Shown here piece by piece: positions 46,382 through 55,532 of a DNA stretch of 64,000 bases (positions within the stretch are counted from its first letter, which is position 1; each line of letters begins with the position of its first letter). Made by a program: the position numbers and the translations under genes. This DNA comes from Brachybacterium subflavum (lineage in GTDB: Bacteria; Actinomycetota; Actinomycetes; Actinomycetales; Dermabacteraceae), in assembly GCF_009299795.1 (NCBI RefSeq), contig NZ_VIGP01000001.1, forward strand, positions 372,001 through 436,000. Reading direction: 5' to 3'. The notes below the pieces were generated by a model that saw only the letters and a program-made list of their open reading frames with translations, was not told the origin of the DNA and ran no database searches.

Positions 46382-46483
46382 GGCTCCCTCTCGTGCAGGC
46401 GTCCGCGCACGCGATCGCGCTCCTGCGCTCGCGTTCCCTCGAGCGCTCCGGTTCCGCACACTACGCGACGGCGCAGCTCGCCG

Positions 46484-46885
46484 TCAGGTCACGTACCGCG
46501 TGGGCTCCGGCTCGACGGGCAGGCCCTGCTCGGCCCACGCGCGGAAGCCGCCCTCGAGGTCCGTCGCCCGGGAGAAGCCGAGCTCGCGCAGGTCGCGCGC
46601 GGCGAGCGAGGAGGAGAAGCCCTCGTTGCACACGACGATGACGTCGTCGTCGTAGCTCGGCCCGTCGGCCATGCGGCTCGGGCTGACGGGGTCCAGCCGC
46701 CAGAGCATGACGGTGTGCTCGACCACGATCGCTCCGGGGATGTGGCCTTCGGCGTCGCGCGTCCAGGGCGTGCGCACGTCGATCACCCGGGCGCCGTCGT
46801 GCAGTCGCCCGGGCAGATCTCTCGGCGCCACGCGCGCCGTGCCGCGCCGGGCCTCGACGAGGATCTCCGCGATGCTGCGAGCCAT
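46484..46885 (-). CDS. Rhodanese-like domain protein
   Basis: This 133-aa single rhodanese domain has VIDVRTPWTRDAEGHIPGAI (the conserved R-E/D and H-I-P-G-A) and the catalytic loop VVCNEGFSSSLAARDLRELG, with the persulfide-carrying Cys in CNEGFSS. It should handle sulfane sulfur in the cytoplasm. It may be a stand-alone thiosulfate sulfurtransferase. It precedes the membrane protein gene on the same strand by ~100 bp and may be cotranscribed with it. Confidence 0.87.
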   Translation of the reverse strand: MARSIAEILVEARRGTARVAPRDLPGRLHDGARVIDVRTPWTRDAEGHIPGAIVVEHTVMLWRLDPVSPSRMADGPSYDDDVIVVCNEGFSSSLAARDLRELGFSRATDLEGGFRAWAEQGLPVEPEPTRYVT

Positions 46886-46934
46886 GATGCGCCCCGGGGC
46901 GCCCGGACCCGAGACGGGCCGGGCGCGTCCGGCG

Positions 46935-48518
46935 TCAGCCGCGACGGCCCGAGGAGAAGGCCGCGAGCCCGCCGGAGCGGCGCGACGAGCCCTCGCCGGA
47001 GCTCGAGGTCGAGTAGGAGGTCACCGAGCCGGAGCCCGAGCGGCCGCCGCGGCCGCGACCGCGCGAGCCCTGGCCCGAGCGCGATCCCTGCCCCGAACGC
47101 GACCCCTGACCCGAGCGACCGTCCTGGCCGGAGCGCGAGCCGTCGCCGGAGCGGCCGTCCTGGGAGCCCTGTCCGCGGCCGCCCTGGCCGCCGCGACCGC
47201 GGCCCCCGGAGGAGCGACCGCCGCCGCTGCCGCGACCGCCCTGACCGCGACCGCCGCCCTGACCACGACCGCCCTGCCCACGACCACCCTGGCCGCGTCC
47301 GCCGCCCTGCTGGGGCTGCTGCGCCGGGGCCGGCGCGGGCTCGGTGAAGACGCGCTCGCCGGGGGCGAGCTCGCTCAGCACGGGGCTCGTGACGACCACG
47401 CCCTCGTGCTGGGCCGGCGTGATGCGGGCCTTGCGCATGAGGTCGTGCACGTCCTTCTTCTGGTCGGGCGTGCGCACGGTGATCACGGTGCCGGAGCCGC
47501 CGGCGCGCGCGGTGCGGCCCGAGCGGTGCAGGTACGCCTTGTGCTCGACCGGCGGGTCCGCGTGCACGACCAGGGCGACGTCGTCCACGTGGATGCCGCG
47601 GGCGGCGATGTCGGTGGAGACCAGCGTGCTCGCGGTCCCCGAGCCGAAGGCCTCGAGGTTGCGGGTGCGGGCGCCCTGGGAGAGGTTGCCGTGCAGCTCC
47701 ACGGCGGCCACGCCCGAGCGGCTCAGCTTCTGGGCGAGCTTCTTCGCACCGTGCTTGGTGCGGGTGAAGAGGATGGTGCGTCCGGGCGCCGCCGCGAGAT
47801 CGCGCAGCACGTCGAACTTCGCATCCGCGCCGACCTCGAGCACGTGGTGCTCCATCGTCGAGACCGGGCTGGTCTCCGGATCGGCCGAGTGGGTGACGGG
47901 GGAGTGCAGGAACTCCTTGACGAGCTTCTGGACGCCCTGGTCCAGGGTCGCGGAGAACAGCATGCGCTGGCCCTTCGCGGGGGTCTTGGCGAGGATCCGG
48001 CGGACCATCGGCAGGAAGCCCATGTCGGCCATGTGGTCGGCCTCGTCGAGCACGGTGATCTCGACGGCACCGAGGTCCACGTGGCCCTGGCCCATGAGGT
48101 CCAGAAGGCGGCCCGGGCAGGCGACGAGCACGTCGACGCCGCGGCCGATCGCGTCGACCTGGGGCTTCTGGCCGACGCCGCCGAAGACGACGGTGCTGCG
48201 CAGGTTCGCGGCGCGCAGCAGCGGGGTCAGCGACTGGTCGATCTGCGCGGCGAGCTCGCGGGTCGGGGCCAGCACGAGCGCGCGCGGGAAGCGGGCGCGG
48301 CGCTTGCGCGCGTCCTGCTCGAGGCGGGCGACGAGCGGCAGGCCGAAGGCATAGGTCTTGCCGGAGCCGGTGCGGCCGCGGCCCAGCACGTCGCGGCCGG
48401 CGAGGGAGTCGCCGAGGGTCGCGGACTGGATGGGGGTGGGGGTGGTGATGCCCTGCGGGGCGAGGGCGTCGATGAGGTGCGAGGGCACGCCGAGGCGCGC
48501 GAAGTCAGTGGAGGTCAC
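46935..48518 (-). CDS. DEAD-box RNA helicase with Gly/Arg/Gln-rich tail
   Basis: This 527-aa ATP-dependent RNA helicase has the Q motif (ITTPTPIQSATL), motif I GRTGSGKT, Ia APTRELAAQ, motif II VLDEADHMADMGF (DEAD), motif III FSATLD, and motif VI HRSGRTARAG. After residue ~385 an RGG-like tail begins, built of GQGGRGQGG, RSGQGS and related repeats, ~140 residues long. Such tails bind RNA and promote condensate formation. GTG 48518 is the likely start. It resembles RhlE/CshA-type cold- and ribosome-linked helicases. Confidence 0.93.
   Translation of the reverse strand: MTSTDFARLGVPSHLIDALAPQGITTPTPIQSATLGDSLAGRDVLGRGRTGSGKTYAFGLPLVARLEQDARKRRARFPRALVLAPTRELAAQIDQSLTPLLRAANLRSTVVFGGVGQKPQVDAIGRGVDVLVACPGRLLDLMGQGHVDLGAVEITVLDEADHMADMGFLPMVRRILAKTPAKGQRMLFSATLDQGVQKLVKEFLHSPVTHSADPETSPVSTMEHHVLEVGADAKFDVLRDLAAAPGRTILFTRTKHGAKKLAQKLSRSGVAAVELHGNLSQGARTRNLEAFGSGTASTLVSTDIAARGIHVDDVALVVHADPPVEHKAYLHRSGRTARAGGSGTVITVRTPDQKKDVHDLMRKARITPAQHEGVVVTSPVLSELAPGERVFTEPAPAPAQQPQQGGGRGQGGRGQGGRGQGGGRGQGGRGSGGGRSSGGRGRGGQGGRGQGSQDGRSGDGSRSGQDGRSGQGSRSGQGSRSGQGSRGRGRGGRSGSGSVTSYSTSSSGEGSSRRSGGLAAFSSGRRG
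46960..47310. repeat. Low-complexity repeats coding the helicase RG/QG tail
   Basis: Short imperfect units coding GQGGR, GSRSGQ and GRGRGG are repeated for about 350 bp. The units are in frame, so length changes by slippage would keep the protein open. Confidence 0.75.
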
Positions 48519-48874
48519 GGATTTCCGTTCTAGAGGACGCGGTCCCGCCCTGCGCGCTGCGGTCCGCTGGTCCGACGGGGGAGACCCGGTCGGCGTCCGA
48601 CGGGCAGGGCCCGGGGACGTGCCCGACGGGGAGGCTCCCCGGGGCTGCGCGCGGACGGCGCGCCGCCGTCGTCGCGCAGTGCACGGCGAGGCGCGGTGCC
48701 ATGGCAGGTGGGACGGCACACGAAGCCACCAGCCTACGGCCGTCCGCGCCGTTCACCCCCATCTGCGGGTCCCGATGTGAGCAACGCACCTGGAGGGAGC
48801 GCGCGGCCGGTATCCTCGGCGGATCACCGGGGCCGGGGCGGACGGCCTCCGGAACAGCAGGAAGGCGGTGCGCG
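48519..48874. other. 356-bp divergent promoter region between helicase and LacI genes
   Basis: There is no gene here that I can support. A TATCCT hexamer at 48811-48816 may be the -10 of the plus-strand regulator, about 60 nt before its start. Several short GC-rich dyads (for example around CCCCGGGG) could be a helicase mRNA leader or regulatory structure. Confidence 0.4.
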
Positions 48875-49915
48875 ATGGCCAGGCGCGTGAGCATCAAGGA
48901 CGTGGCGAAGGCCGCCGGGGTCTCGTGGAAGACGGTCTCCAACGTCGTCAACGACCGGCCCGTCGTGCGGCCCGAGACCCGTGAGCGGGTCGAACGGGCC
49001 ATCAGCGAGCTCGGCTACGTGCCGAACACGATCGGCCGGGAGCTGCGCGGCGGCCCGACGCACACCATCGCCCTCGTGCTGCCCGAGCTCTCCAACCCCT
49101 ACTTCGCCCAGCTCGCACAGATGCTGCACGTCGCGGCCAAGGAGCGCGGGTACACCGTGAGCGTCGAGCTGTCGCTGGGCCGGGGCGAGGTCGAGCGCGC
49201 CCACGTGCGCGGACGCATCAGCCGTCCGGTCGACGCGGTCGTGATCTCCCCGGAGGCGCTGGACCCCGTCGAGATCCGGGACCGCGGGGACGGCCCGCCG
49301 CTCGTGCTGCTCGGCGAGCACCTGCTGAGCGCCGAGGGCGTCACCCACGTCGCCGTCGACAACGTCGAGGCCTCGGCCGACGTGGTCCGCCACCTGGTCG
49401 AGCGCGGCTATCGCCGACCCGTCTTCCTGGGCGGGGAGTCCGAGCAGCGCTCCGCCGGCACCGACCGCCTCGCGGGCTTCCGCGCCGCCTGCCGGGCGAG
49501 CGGCATCGCGAGCGACCCGGAGCGGATCGCGCACGTGGGCGCCTGGGACATGGCCGAGGGGCGGCGCGCAGTGCTCGACCTCGTCCAGCGCGGCGTCGCG
49601 TTCGACGCGATCTCCGCGGCCAACGACCAGCTCGCGATCGGTGCCCTCGCGGGCCTGCGAGAGTCCGGCCTCGACGTCCCCGGGGACGTCGGGGTGGTGG
49701 GCTGGGACGACACCCCCGGAGCGCGGCACGCCCACCCCGCGCTGAGCTCGATCGCCCCGGACCTCGACGACCTCATCGCCGCGACCCTCGACGCCGCGAT
49801 CGGCCCGGGAGGATCGGACCCCGGTGGGCCAGGAGAAGGGGAGCCCGACGGGGGAGAGCACGTCGTCCCCTATCGCCTGGTGGCGCGCGAGAGCTCCGCA
49901 GGGCCGCGTCGCTGA
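48875..49915 (+). CDS. LacI family transcriptional regulator
   Basis: This 346-aa repressor has an N-terminal LacI helix-turn-helix (SIKDVAKAAGVSWKTVSNVV) and hinge helix (GYVPNTIGRELRG), followed by a periplasmic-binding-protein-like sensor domain (TIALVLPELSNPYFAQLAQ, AISAANDQLAIGALAGLRE, GVVGWDDTPGARHAHPALSS). The hinge helix keeps the Asn/Arg rather than the usual AR-L. ATG 48875 follows GGAAGG. It lies 99 bp upstream of a GH2 glycosidase, which it very likely controls in response to the sugar product. Confidence 0.92.
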   Translation: MARRVSIKDVAKAAGVSWKTVSNVVNDRPVVRPETRERVERAISELGYVPNTIGRELRGGPTHTIALVLPELSNPYFAQLAQMLHVAAKERGYTVSVELSLGRGEVERAHVRGRISRPVDAVVISPEALDPVEIRDRGDGPPLVLLGEHLLSAEGVTHVAVDNVEASADVVRHLVERGYRRPVFLGGESEQRSAGTDRLAGFRAACRASGIASDPERIAHVGAWDMAEGRRAVLDLVQRGVAFDAISAANDQLAIGALAGLRESGLDVPGDVGVVGWDDTPGARHAHPALSSIAPDLDDLIAATLDAAIGPGGSDPGGPGEGEPDGGEHVVPYRLVARESSAGPRR

Positions 49916-50014
49916 CCATCCGTGTTTCCCACGTTGCAATCCGGAGCGCGGCGGTGTTGACTTGAGGTGCCGGCGCCGTCCGGCCCGCCGATCAGCGCCG
50001 ATGGAAGGACCACC

Positions 50015-52003
50015 GTGACCGCACCCGAGCAGAGCCCCGCGAGCGACCAGCACGCCGTGCCCGAGCTGCCCTCGCACCTGACCGACCTCTTCGCCCGCGC
50101 CGACGAGCTCGCCGCCGCGCTGGACGCCCCGTCGTCGGACGGATCCGGCGACGTCCCGACCGGCGACGTACCGCGCCCTGAGCACCCGCGCCCGCAGCTG
50201 CAGCGCGAGGCCTGGCTGAACCTCAACGGCACCTGGCAGTTCGAGATCGACCGCGGCGACACAGGCCGCGAGCGCGGACTGCTCGAGCGCGAGCTCGCCA
50301 CCGAGATCCTCGTGCCCTTCCCGCCGGAGTCGCCGGCCTCCGGCATCGGCGACCGCGACTTCATGGAGGCCGTCTGGTACCGCCGCACGGTCAGCGTGCC
50401 CGCGAGCTGGGAGGGGCTGCGGCCGGTGCTGCACTTCGGCGCCGTCGACCACGACGCGACGGTCTGGGCCGACGGGGTCGAGGTCGCCCGCCACCGCGGC
50501 GGCTTCACGCCCTTCGACGCGGACCTCTCGGGCGTCGTGTCCGCCGGGGGCAGCGTCGAGATCGTCGTGCGCGCTCGCGACTCCCGCCACGACCTGCAGG
50601 CGCGCGGCAAGCAGTCGGTCTTCTACGAGGCGAGCCACGCGACCTACCACCGGGTCACCGGCATCTGGCAGACGGTCTGGCTCGAGGGCGTCCCCGAGGA
50701 CGCGATCCGCTCGCTGCGCGTGGTCCCCTCGCTCGCCTCCCACTCCTTCGCGATCGACGTCCCGCTCTCGCGCAGCACCCCCGGCACCCGTCTGGAGGCC
50801 GTGCTCGGCGAGGTCGGCGGCGGCGCCGTCGCGAGCGCCGAGGTCCGCGCGGACCTCGACCTCGCCCCGCACCTCGAGATCACGGTCCCCGAGGACCAGG
50901 TGCGCGTCTGGGGCCCGGGCGACCCGCAGCTCTACTCCCTCGAGCTGCGCCTCGTGGCCGACGGCGGCGCCGTCCTGGACACGGTCCGCTCCTACACCGG
51001 CCTGCGCTCGACCTCGCTGCGCGACCACGAGTTCCGCATCAACGGCGAGAAGGTCTTCCAGCGCCTGGTCCTGGACCAGGGCTGGTGGGAGGACACCTTC
51101 ATGACCGCCCCGTCGGACGAGGCGATCAAGGGCGATGTGCGCCTCTCCCTCGAGGCCGGCTTCAACGGCGCGCGCCTGCACCAGAAGGTCTTCGAGGAGC
51201 GCATGCTCTTCTGGGCCGACGTCCACGGCTACCTGGTCTGGGGCGAGTTCGGCGACTGGGGCGTCTCCGGGCGCGGGCCGACGGGCGACAACCAGCAGCC
51301 CACTGCGGCGTTCATCGGCCAGTGGGTCGAGGCGGTGCGCCGGGACATCAACCACCCCGCGATCGTGGGCTGGTGCCCCCTGAACGAGACCCACCAGGTG
51401 CGCCACGATCGCATCACCCAGCTCGACGACGTCACCCAGGCGATGTACGACGCGACGAAGCTCGCCGACCCCACCCGCCCGGTGCTCGACACCTCCGGCT
51501 ACTCGCACCGCGTGCGCGGGGCCGACGTCTTCGACTCCCACTCCTACGAGCAGGATCCCGAGCGCTTCCGCACGGAGCAGTCCGGCCTCGCCGAGGGGCG
51601 TCCCTTCGCCAACCGCCGCGATCTCGGCGACGGCGAGCTGCCCTTCGCGGACGGCTCCTTCTCCCTGGACTACGAGGGGCAGCCCTACTTCGTCTCCGAG
51701 TACGGCGGCATCTGGTGGAACGCCGAGGAGGCGGCGCGCGCCGCCCGCGAGGCCGGCAACAACGCCTCCCAGTCGTGGGGCTACGGGCAGCGGATCTCGA
51801 GCGAGGAGGAGCTCTACGAGCGCTTCGAGGGCCTCACGGACGTGCTGCTGGGCGACCCGCTCATGTTCGCCTACTGCTACACGCAGCTCACCGACGTGTT
51901 CCAGGAGAAGAACGGCGTCGTGGACTTCCAGCGCGGCCGCAAGCTCGACCTCGCCCGCCTGCGCGCGGTGCAGGAGAAGAGGGCCGCGTACGAGGAGGAG
52001 TGA
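50015..52003 (+). CDS. Glycoside hydrolase family 2 enzyme (beta-galactosidase/glucuronidase-like)
   Basis: This 662-aa protein has a GH2 sugar-binding domain (RPQLQREAWLNLNGTWQF, VWYRRTVSVP, HFGAVDHDATVWADG), an immunoglobulin-like domain, and a TIM barrel with the acid/base pair WCPLNETHQ and the nucleophile FVSEYGG. It has no signal peptide, so it acts inside the cell on an imported oligosaccharide. It is shorter than LacZ and close to compact actinobacterial GH2 enzymes. GTG 50015 follows GGAAGG. The exact sugar is unknown. Lack of an adjacent transporter means import must be encoded elsewhere. Confidence 0.9.
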   Translation: MTAPEQSPASDQHAVPELPSHLTDLFARADELAAALDAPSSDGSGDVPTGDVPRPEHPRPQLQREAWLNLNGTWQFEIDRGDTGRERGLLERELATEILVPFPPESPASGIGDRDFMEAVWYRRTVSVPASWEGLRPVLHFGAVDHDATVWADGVEVARHRGGFTPFDADLSGVVSAGGSVEIVVRARDSRHDLQARGKQSVFYEASHATYHRVTGIWQTVWLEGVPEDAIRSLRVVPSLASHSFAIDVPLSRSTPGTRLEAVLGEVGGGAVASAEVRADLDLAPHLEITVPEDQVRVWGPGDPQLYSLELRLVADGGAVLDTVRSYTGLRSTSLRDHEFRINGEKVFQRLVLDQGWWEDTFMTAPSDEAIKGDVRLSLEAGFNGARLHQKVFEERMLFWADVHGYLVWGEFGDWGVSGRGPTGDNQQPTAAFIGQWVEAVRRDINHPAIVGWCPLNETHQVRHDRITQLDDVTQAMYDATKLADPTRPVLDTSGYSHRVRGADVFDSHSYEQDPERFRTEQSGLAEGRPFANRRDLGDGELPFADGSFSLDYEGQPYFVSEYGGIWWNAEEAARAAREAGNNASQSWGYGQRISSEEELYERFEGLTDVLLGDPLMFAYCYTQLTDVFQEKNGVVDFQRGRKLDLARLRAVQEKRAAYEEE

Positions 52004-52012
52004 CGGGCGCGC

Positions 52013-52051
52013 GTCTCGTCGGGCGTCGGCCCCGCCCGGCCCCGGCGAGAC
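52013..52051 (+). terminator. Hairpin terminator after the GH2 gene
   Basis: GTCTCGTCGGG pairs with CCCGGCGAGAC (one T-G wobble) across a 17-nt loop, 10 nt after the stop. Confidence 0.55.
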
Positions 52052-52079
52052 GGCGGAATGCGCCGCGGCCCCTGTGCGG

Positions 52080-52085
52080 CACGAT
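52080..52085 (+). promoter_or_regulatory. -10-like CACGAT for the leaderless dehydrogenase gene
   Basis: CACGAT, GGCTCC, ATG 52092. Position 1 departs from TANNNT. Confidence 0.4.
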
Positions 52086-52091
52086 GGCTCC

Positions 52092-53141
52092 ATGAGAGCC
52101 GTGCGCTACGACGCCTTCCGCACCCCGCCCCGCGTCGAGCAGGTGGAGGACCCCGCGTGCCCGCCGCGCGGGGCGGTGATCGAGGTCCGCGCGACGGGCG
52201 TGTGCCGCAGCGACTGGCACGCCTGGCAGGGGCACGACGACTCCGTCTCGCTTCCGCACACCCCCGGGCACGAGTTCGCCGGCGTGGTCCGCGAGGTCGC
52301 CCCCGAGGTCACCCGGTTCCACGTGGGCGACCGTGTGACCGCGCCGTTCATCCTGTCCTGCGGCCGCTGTGCGCAGTGCCGCGCGGGAGCCACCCAGGTG
52401 TGCCCCGACCAGCACCAGCCCGGCTTCGACCTGCCCGGCTCGTACGCCGAGCAGGTCGTCGTGATCGAGGCGGACCACAACCTCGTCGCCCTGCCCGACG
52501 GCATCGACATGCTCGCCGCCGCGGGGCTCGGCTGCCGCTTCGGCACCGCGTTCCACGCCGTGCGCACCCAGGCCCGCGTGCGCGACGGGGAGAGCGTGGT
52601 GGTGCTCGGGTGCGGCGGCGTCGGGCTCTCCGTCATCCAGATCGCGGTGGCGGCGGGCGCGCGCGTGCTCGCCGTGGACGTCTCGCCCGGAGCCCTCGAG
52701 GCGGCCCGGGCGCTCGGCGCCGAGCCCGTGCCGACCGCTCCCGACGAGGAGGTCGATGACCTCGTCGAGCGGCTGCTCGCGGCGAGCGGCGGCGGCGCCG
52801 ATGTCACGATCGACGCGCTCGGATCCGCGCGCACCGCGGCCGCGGGCATCCGCTCCCTGCGCCCCCGCGGACGTCACGTGCAGGTGGGGCTGCTGCTGGG
52901 CGAGGACGCGGACCCCGCGCTGCCGATGGGTCGCGTGATCGGCCTCGAGCTGCAGGTGCTGGGCAGCCACGGCCTGGCGGCGGGGGAGTACCGGGCGCTG
53001 CTCGAGGAGATCGCCGACGGACGCCTGGATCCCGCCGCGCACCTGGGGTCGATCATCGGTCTGGAGGACCTGCCGGAGGCCCTCGTCGGGCTCGGCAGAG
53101 CGCCGACGTCGACCGGGATGACCGTCGCCCGGATCCCCTGA
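52092..53141 (+). CDS. Zinc-dependent alcohol dehydrogenase (MDR family)
   Basis: This 349-aa medium-chain dehydrogenase has catalytic-zinc ligands in ATGVCRSDWH (Cys) and TPGHEFAGVV (His-Glu), four structural-zinc cysteines in CGRCAQCRAGATQVC, and the NAD-binding glycine motif GCGGVGLS. It oxidises a small alcohol or polyol with NAD(P). It follows the GH2 gene on the same strand and may act on a sugar alcohol, but it has its own likely leaderless start. A GTG at 52074 is also in frame. Confidence 0.9.
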   Translation: MRAVRYDAFRTPPRVEQVEDPACPPRGAVIEVRATGVCRSDWHAWQGHDDSVSLPHTPGHEFAGVVREVAPEVTRFHVGDRVTAPFILSCGRCAQCRAGATQVCPDQHQPGFDLPGSYAEQVVVIEADHNLVALPDGIDMLAAAGLGCRFGTAFHAVRTQARVRDGESVVVLGCGGVGLSVIQIAVAAGARVLAVDVSPGALEAARALGAEPVPTAPDEEVDDLVERLLAASGGGADVTIDALGSARTAAAGIRSLRPRGRHVQVGLLLGEDADPALPMGRVIGLELQVLGSHGLAAGEYRALLEEIADGRLDPAAHLGSIIGLEDLPEALVGLGRAPTSTGMTVARIP

Positions 53142-53145
53142 CCCC

Positions 53146-53174
53146 TTGACGCGACCGAAGACCGTGCTTACTGT
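53146..53174 (+). promoter_or_regulatory. Promoter of the GntR-ABC operon
   Basis: TTGACG (53146-53151), 17 bp, TACTGT (53169-53174). The -10 lies inside the left arm of the palindromic operator, so repressor and RNA polymerase would compete. Confidence 0.7.
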
Positions 53175-53200
53175 CTATAGCGCATATAGACAGTAAGCAC
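53164..53200. promoter_or_regulatory. Large palindromic operator for the YtrA-type GntR repressor
   Basis: GTGCTTACTGTCTATA and its exact complement are separated by GCGCA. The arms are AT-richer than the surroundings. The form fits YtrA-subfamily operators, and the position implies autoregulation. Confidence 0.85.
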
Positions 53201-53237
53201 ACGCGGCACCGCCGGAGCAGGGGAGGGGGCGAGCAGG

Positions 53238-53615
53238 ATGCAGCTGCACATCGATCCGGGATCCTCCGATCCGATCTACGAGCAGATCCGCGCCGCGCTC
53301 GCCGCCGCGATCCTCAGCGGCGAGCTCGCGAGCGGCGAGGCCCTGCCCTCGATCCGCACGCTCGCTCGCGACCTGCGGGTCAGCGTCATCACCACCACCC
53401 GCGCCTACAACGAGCTCGTGGCCGACGGCCTCGCCGACTCGGTCCGCGGCAAGGGCGTGTTCGTACGCGCCCAGGACCCCGACGAGCTGCGCGCACGCGC
53501 ACTGGACCGCATCGAGCGGTCGCTCGGCGAGGCGGTCGACGCGGCGCGCTCGGGCGGGATCGACGACGCGACGCTGCTCACGATGCTCGGCCGACGTATC
53601 GAGGAGGAACGATGA
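53238..53615 (+). CDS. GntR family regulator, YtrA subfamily
   Basis: This 125-aa protein has a winged helix-turn-helix (IDPGSSDPIYEQIRAALAAA, LPSIRTLARDLRVSVITTTR, LVADGLADSVRGKGVFV) and only a ~45-residue helical C-terminus, the hallmark of the ligand-poor YtrA subfamily. Members repress adjacent ABC transporter genes, often answering cell-wall stress. ATG 53238 follows a GA-rich ribosome site. The stop overlaps the ATPase start by 4 bp. Confidence 0.92.
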   Translation: MQLHIDPGSSDPIYEQIRAALAAAILSGELASGEALPSIRTLARDLRVSVITTTRAYNELVADGLADSVRGKGVFVRAQDPDELRARALDRIERSLGEAVDAARSGGIDDATLLTMLGRRIEEER

Positions 53616-54661
53616 GCCCGAGGCGCCCAGGACCGAGCCGCACAGGATCGGGCCTCACAAAACCGGGCCGCACGCCGTCCGTGCCCGCTGATTCGGACCG
53701 CACGGAGACGCAGGTCGGCGCGGAAGACGAGGGGGCATCGGCCCCCGCCGTCGCCGTCCGCGGTCTCGGCGTGAGCATCCCCAGCCTGGAGAAGCCGTAC
53801 GGCGATCCCATCCGCGCGCTGCGCGGGCTGACGTTCACGGCTCCCGCCGGCCAGGTCACGGGCCTGGTCGGGGCGAACGGAGCGGGCAAGACCACGGCCC
53901 TCCGAGCGATCGAGGGCGCCATCCGTGCGACCTCCGGTCGGACCGAGGTGCTCGGGATCGAGCAGGGCGCGGCGCGGACGGCCCCGCCCGAAGGGCTCGC
54001 GTCGGTGCCCGATCCGCACGGCTACCCGGAGCACTGGACCGCCCACCACGTGGCGCGCCTGCGCCGGGCGGCGATCCCCGATTTCTCGGTGCGGGACTTC
54101 GGCCGCCGGCTGCGGTCGTTCGGCGTCCCGATGGACCGCCGGCTGCAGGACCTGTCCGACGGGCAGGCGGCGCTCTTCGGCGTGAGCGCGGCCCTCGCGC
54201 AGGATCCTCGGCTGCTGATCCTCGACGAGCCGCTCGCGCGTCTGGATCCTCTCGCGAGGGAGCGCCTCGTGGACATCCTGCGCGACCTCCTGGCGCGGGA
54301 GCGGCGCTCCCTGCTGCTGAGCACGCACGACCTGGACGGCATGGACCGCTTCATCGACCACCTCGTGGTCATGGCCGACGGCGTCGCAGTGCTCGAAGGA
54401 TCCGTCGAGGACCTGAAGGACGACTTCCTGGTGCTGGGAGCTCCCGCGCCCGCGACCCAGGGGAACGACCTGCCCGGGCTCATCGGCCCGGAGGAGATCA
54501 GCGGGACCACTTGGGCGCTGATCGCCGCCGAGGACGCCGTCGGGCTCGACACCGAGACCCAGCTGCATCGGCCCGAGCTGAGCGACCTGGTCACGTATCC
54601 GCTGCGGGCGGCGGCGTCGAGAGCACGCACGCACCGCACGACGAAGGAGGGGACAGCATGA
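53612..54661 (+). CDS. ABC transporter ATP-binding protein
   Basis: This 349-aa ATPase has Walker A GANGAGKTT, an LSDGQ signature in place of LSGGQ, Walker B LLILDEPLARLDP and switch LLSTHDLDG. The first ~50 residues are a Pro/Arg/Ser-rich extension and the last ~80 are extra to the core. The Q-loop region reads SVPDPHGYPEHWT, so the expected Gln is replaced by Asp-Pro, an unusual feature. It is coupled to GntR and to the membrane gene behind it. Such pairs export or remove peptides or lipids during envelope stress; the cargo is unknown. Confidence 0.85.
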   Translation: MSPRRPGPSRTGSGLTKPGRTPSVPADSDRTETQVGAEDEGASAPAVAVRGLGVSIPSLEKPYGDPIRALRGLTFTAPAGQVTGLVGANGAGKTTALRAIEGAIRATSGRTEVLGIEQGAARTAPPEGLASVPDPHGYPEHWTAHHVARLRRAAIPDFSVRDFGRRLRSFGVPMDRRLQDLSDGQAALFGVSAALAQDPRLLILDEPLARLDPLARERLVDILRDLLARERRSLLLSTHDLDGMDRFIDHLVVMADGVAVLEGSVEDLKDDFLVLGAPAPATQGNDLPGLIGPEEISGTTWALIAAEDAVGLDTETQLHRPELSDLVTYPLRAAASRARTHRTTKEGTA

Positions 54662-55488
54662 CCGCACACGAGGCAGCACCCGCACACGGTGCGCGACCTT
54701 CTCGACCCGTGCAGGGCGACGGTCCGGCCCGCACCTCCGCATGGCGCCGCGCCCTGGCGGCGGACATGCGACTGAACTCCGAGACCTTCGCCGGCACGGT
54801 GATCCTGTCCGTGATCGCGCTCGTCCTGGCGGTGACCGTCACCGATGCAATGGCGAGCATCGCGCCCGTGTGGGGAGTGCTGGCCTGGTACCGCTACGGC
54901 CGCCAGGACACGGCTTCCCGCACCGAGCTGTGGGCGAGCCTGGGGATGTCCCGCGCCGACCGCGTCCACGGCCGCGTCGCGCTCGTCGCCCTCGAATCCG
55001 CCCTGATGGTGTTCGTCTCCGCCGCGGGGACCGCGCTCACGGTCCTGAGCGGGCACACGCCGATCATGGATGACGCCGTCCCGACGGGCTGGAGCCTCGT
55101 GGGCTCACTGGTCGCGAGCATCGCTGGATCCTGCGCGATACTCGTGCTCGCGGCGATCGTTCTGGGACGGGAGTGCACGACGCGCAGGCCGGGCATCTCG
55201 ATGTTCGTGCTCAGCATCCTCACCTACATCGGAGCGGCCATGATCATCTCGCTCATCTCGATGGTCGTCGTGCTCCCGCTGAGCCTCGCCGTCGCATCGG
55301 CGCCCGTCGCCGCAGCCGCGGCGACCTGGATCGGAGTGATCGTCTCCTGCGTGATCGCACTGATCGGGGCGTTCGTGCTCCGCCGCGGCGTGCGCCAGTG
55401 GATCCGTGAACTGGATTCGCAGGACGGGGGCTCAGCGCCCTCGCGCCCGCGGAAGCGCCGCGTCGACGCTGGAGAACGCACCGCCTGA
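54658..55488 (+). CDS. ABC transporter membrane protein of the GntR operon
   Basis: This 276-aa protein has about six hydrophobic segments: GTVILSVIALVLAVTVTDAM, LVALESALMVFVSAAGTALT, two near residues 150-175, GAAMIISLISMVVVLPLSLA, and WIGVIVSCVIALIGAFVL. A basic tail (RPRKRRVDAGERTA) follows. It overlaps the ATPase by 4 bp and is its obvious partner. No family-specific motif is recognised. Confidence 0.72.
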   Translation: MTAHEAAPAHGARPSRPVQGDGPARTSAWRRALAADMRLNSETFAGTVILSVIALVLAVTVTDAMASIAPVWGVLAWYRYGRQDTASRTELWASLGMSRADRVHGRVALVALESALMVFVSAAGTALTVLSGHTPIMDDAVPTGWSLVGSLVASIAGSCAILVLAAIVLGRECTTRRPGISMFVLSILTYIGAAMIISLISMVVVLPLSLAVASAPVAAAAATWIGVIVSCVIALIGAFVLRRGVRQWIRELDSQDGGSAPSRPRKRRVDAGERTA

Positions 55489-55532
55489 TCCCGTCGGCCC
55501 AACCCATGCGGCCGGCCCGACCGGGCCCGCCC

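Noticed and set aside
48824-52093. Very long open frame (1089 codons) on the minus strand opposite the LacI and GH2 genes
   Set aside because: It is the antisense shadow of two well-supported genes; the translation is low-complexity and matches no family. GC-rich codon bias creates such frames.
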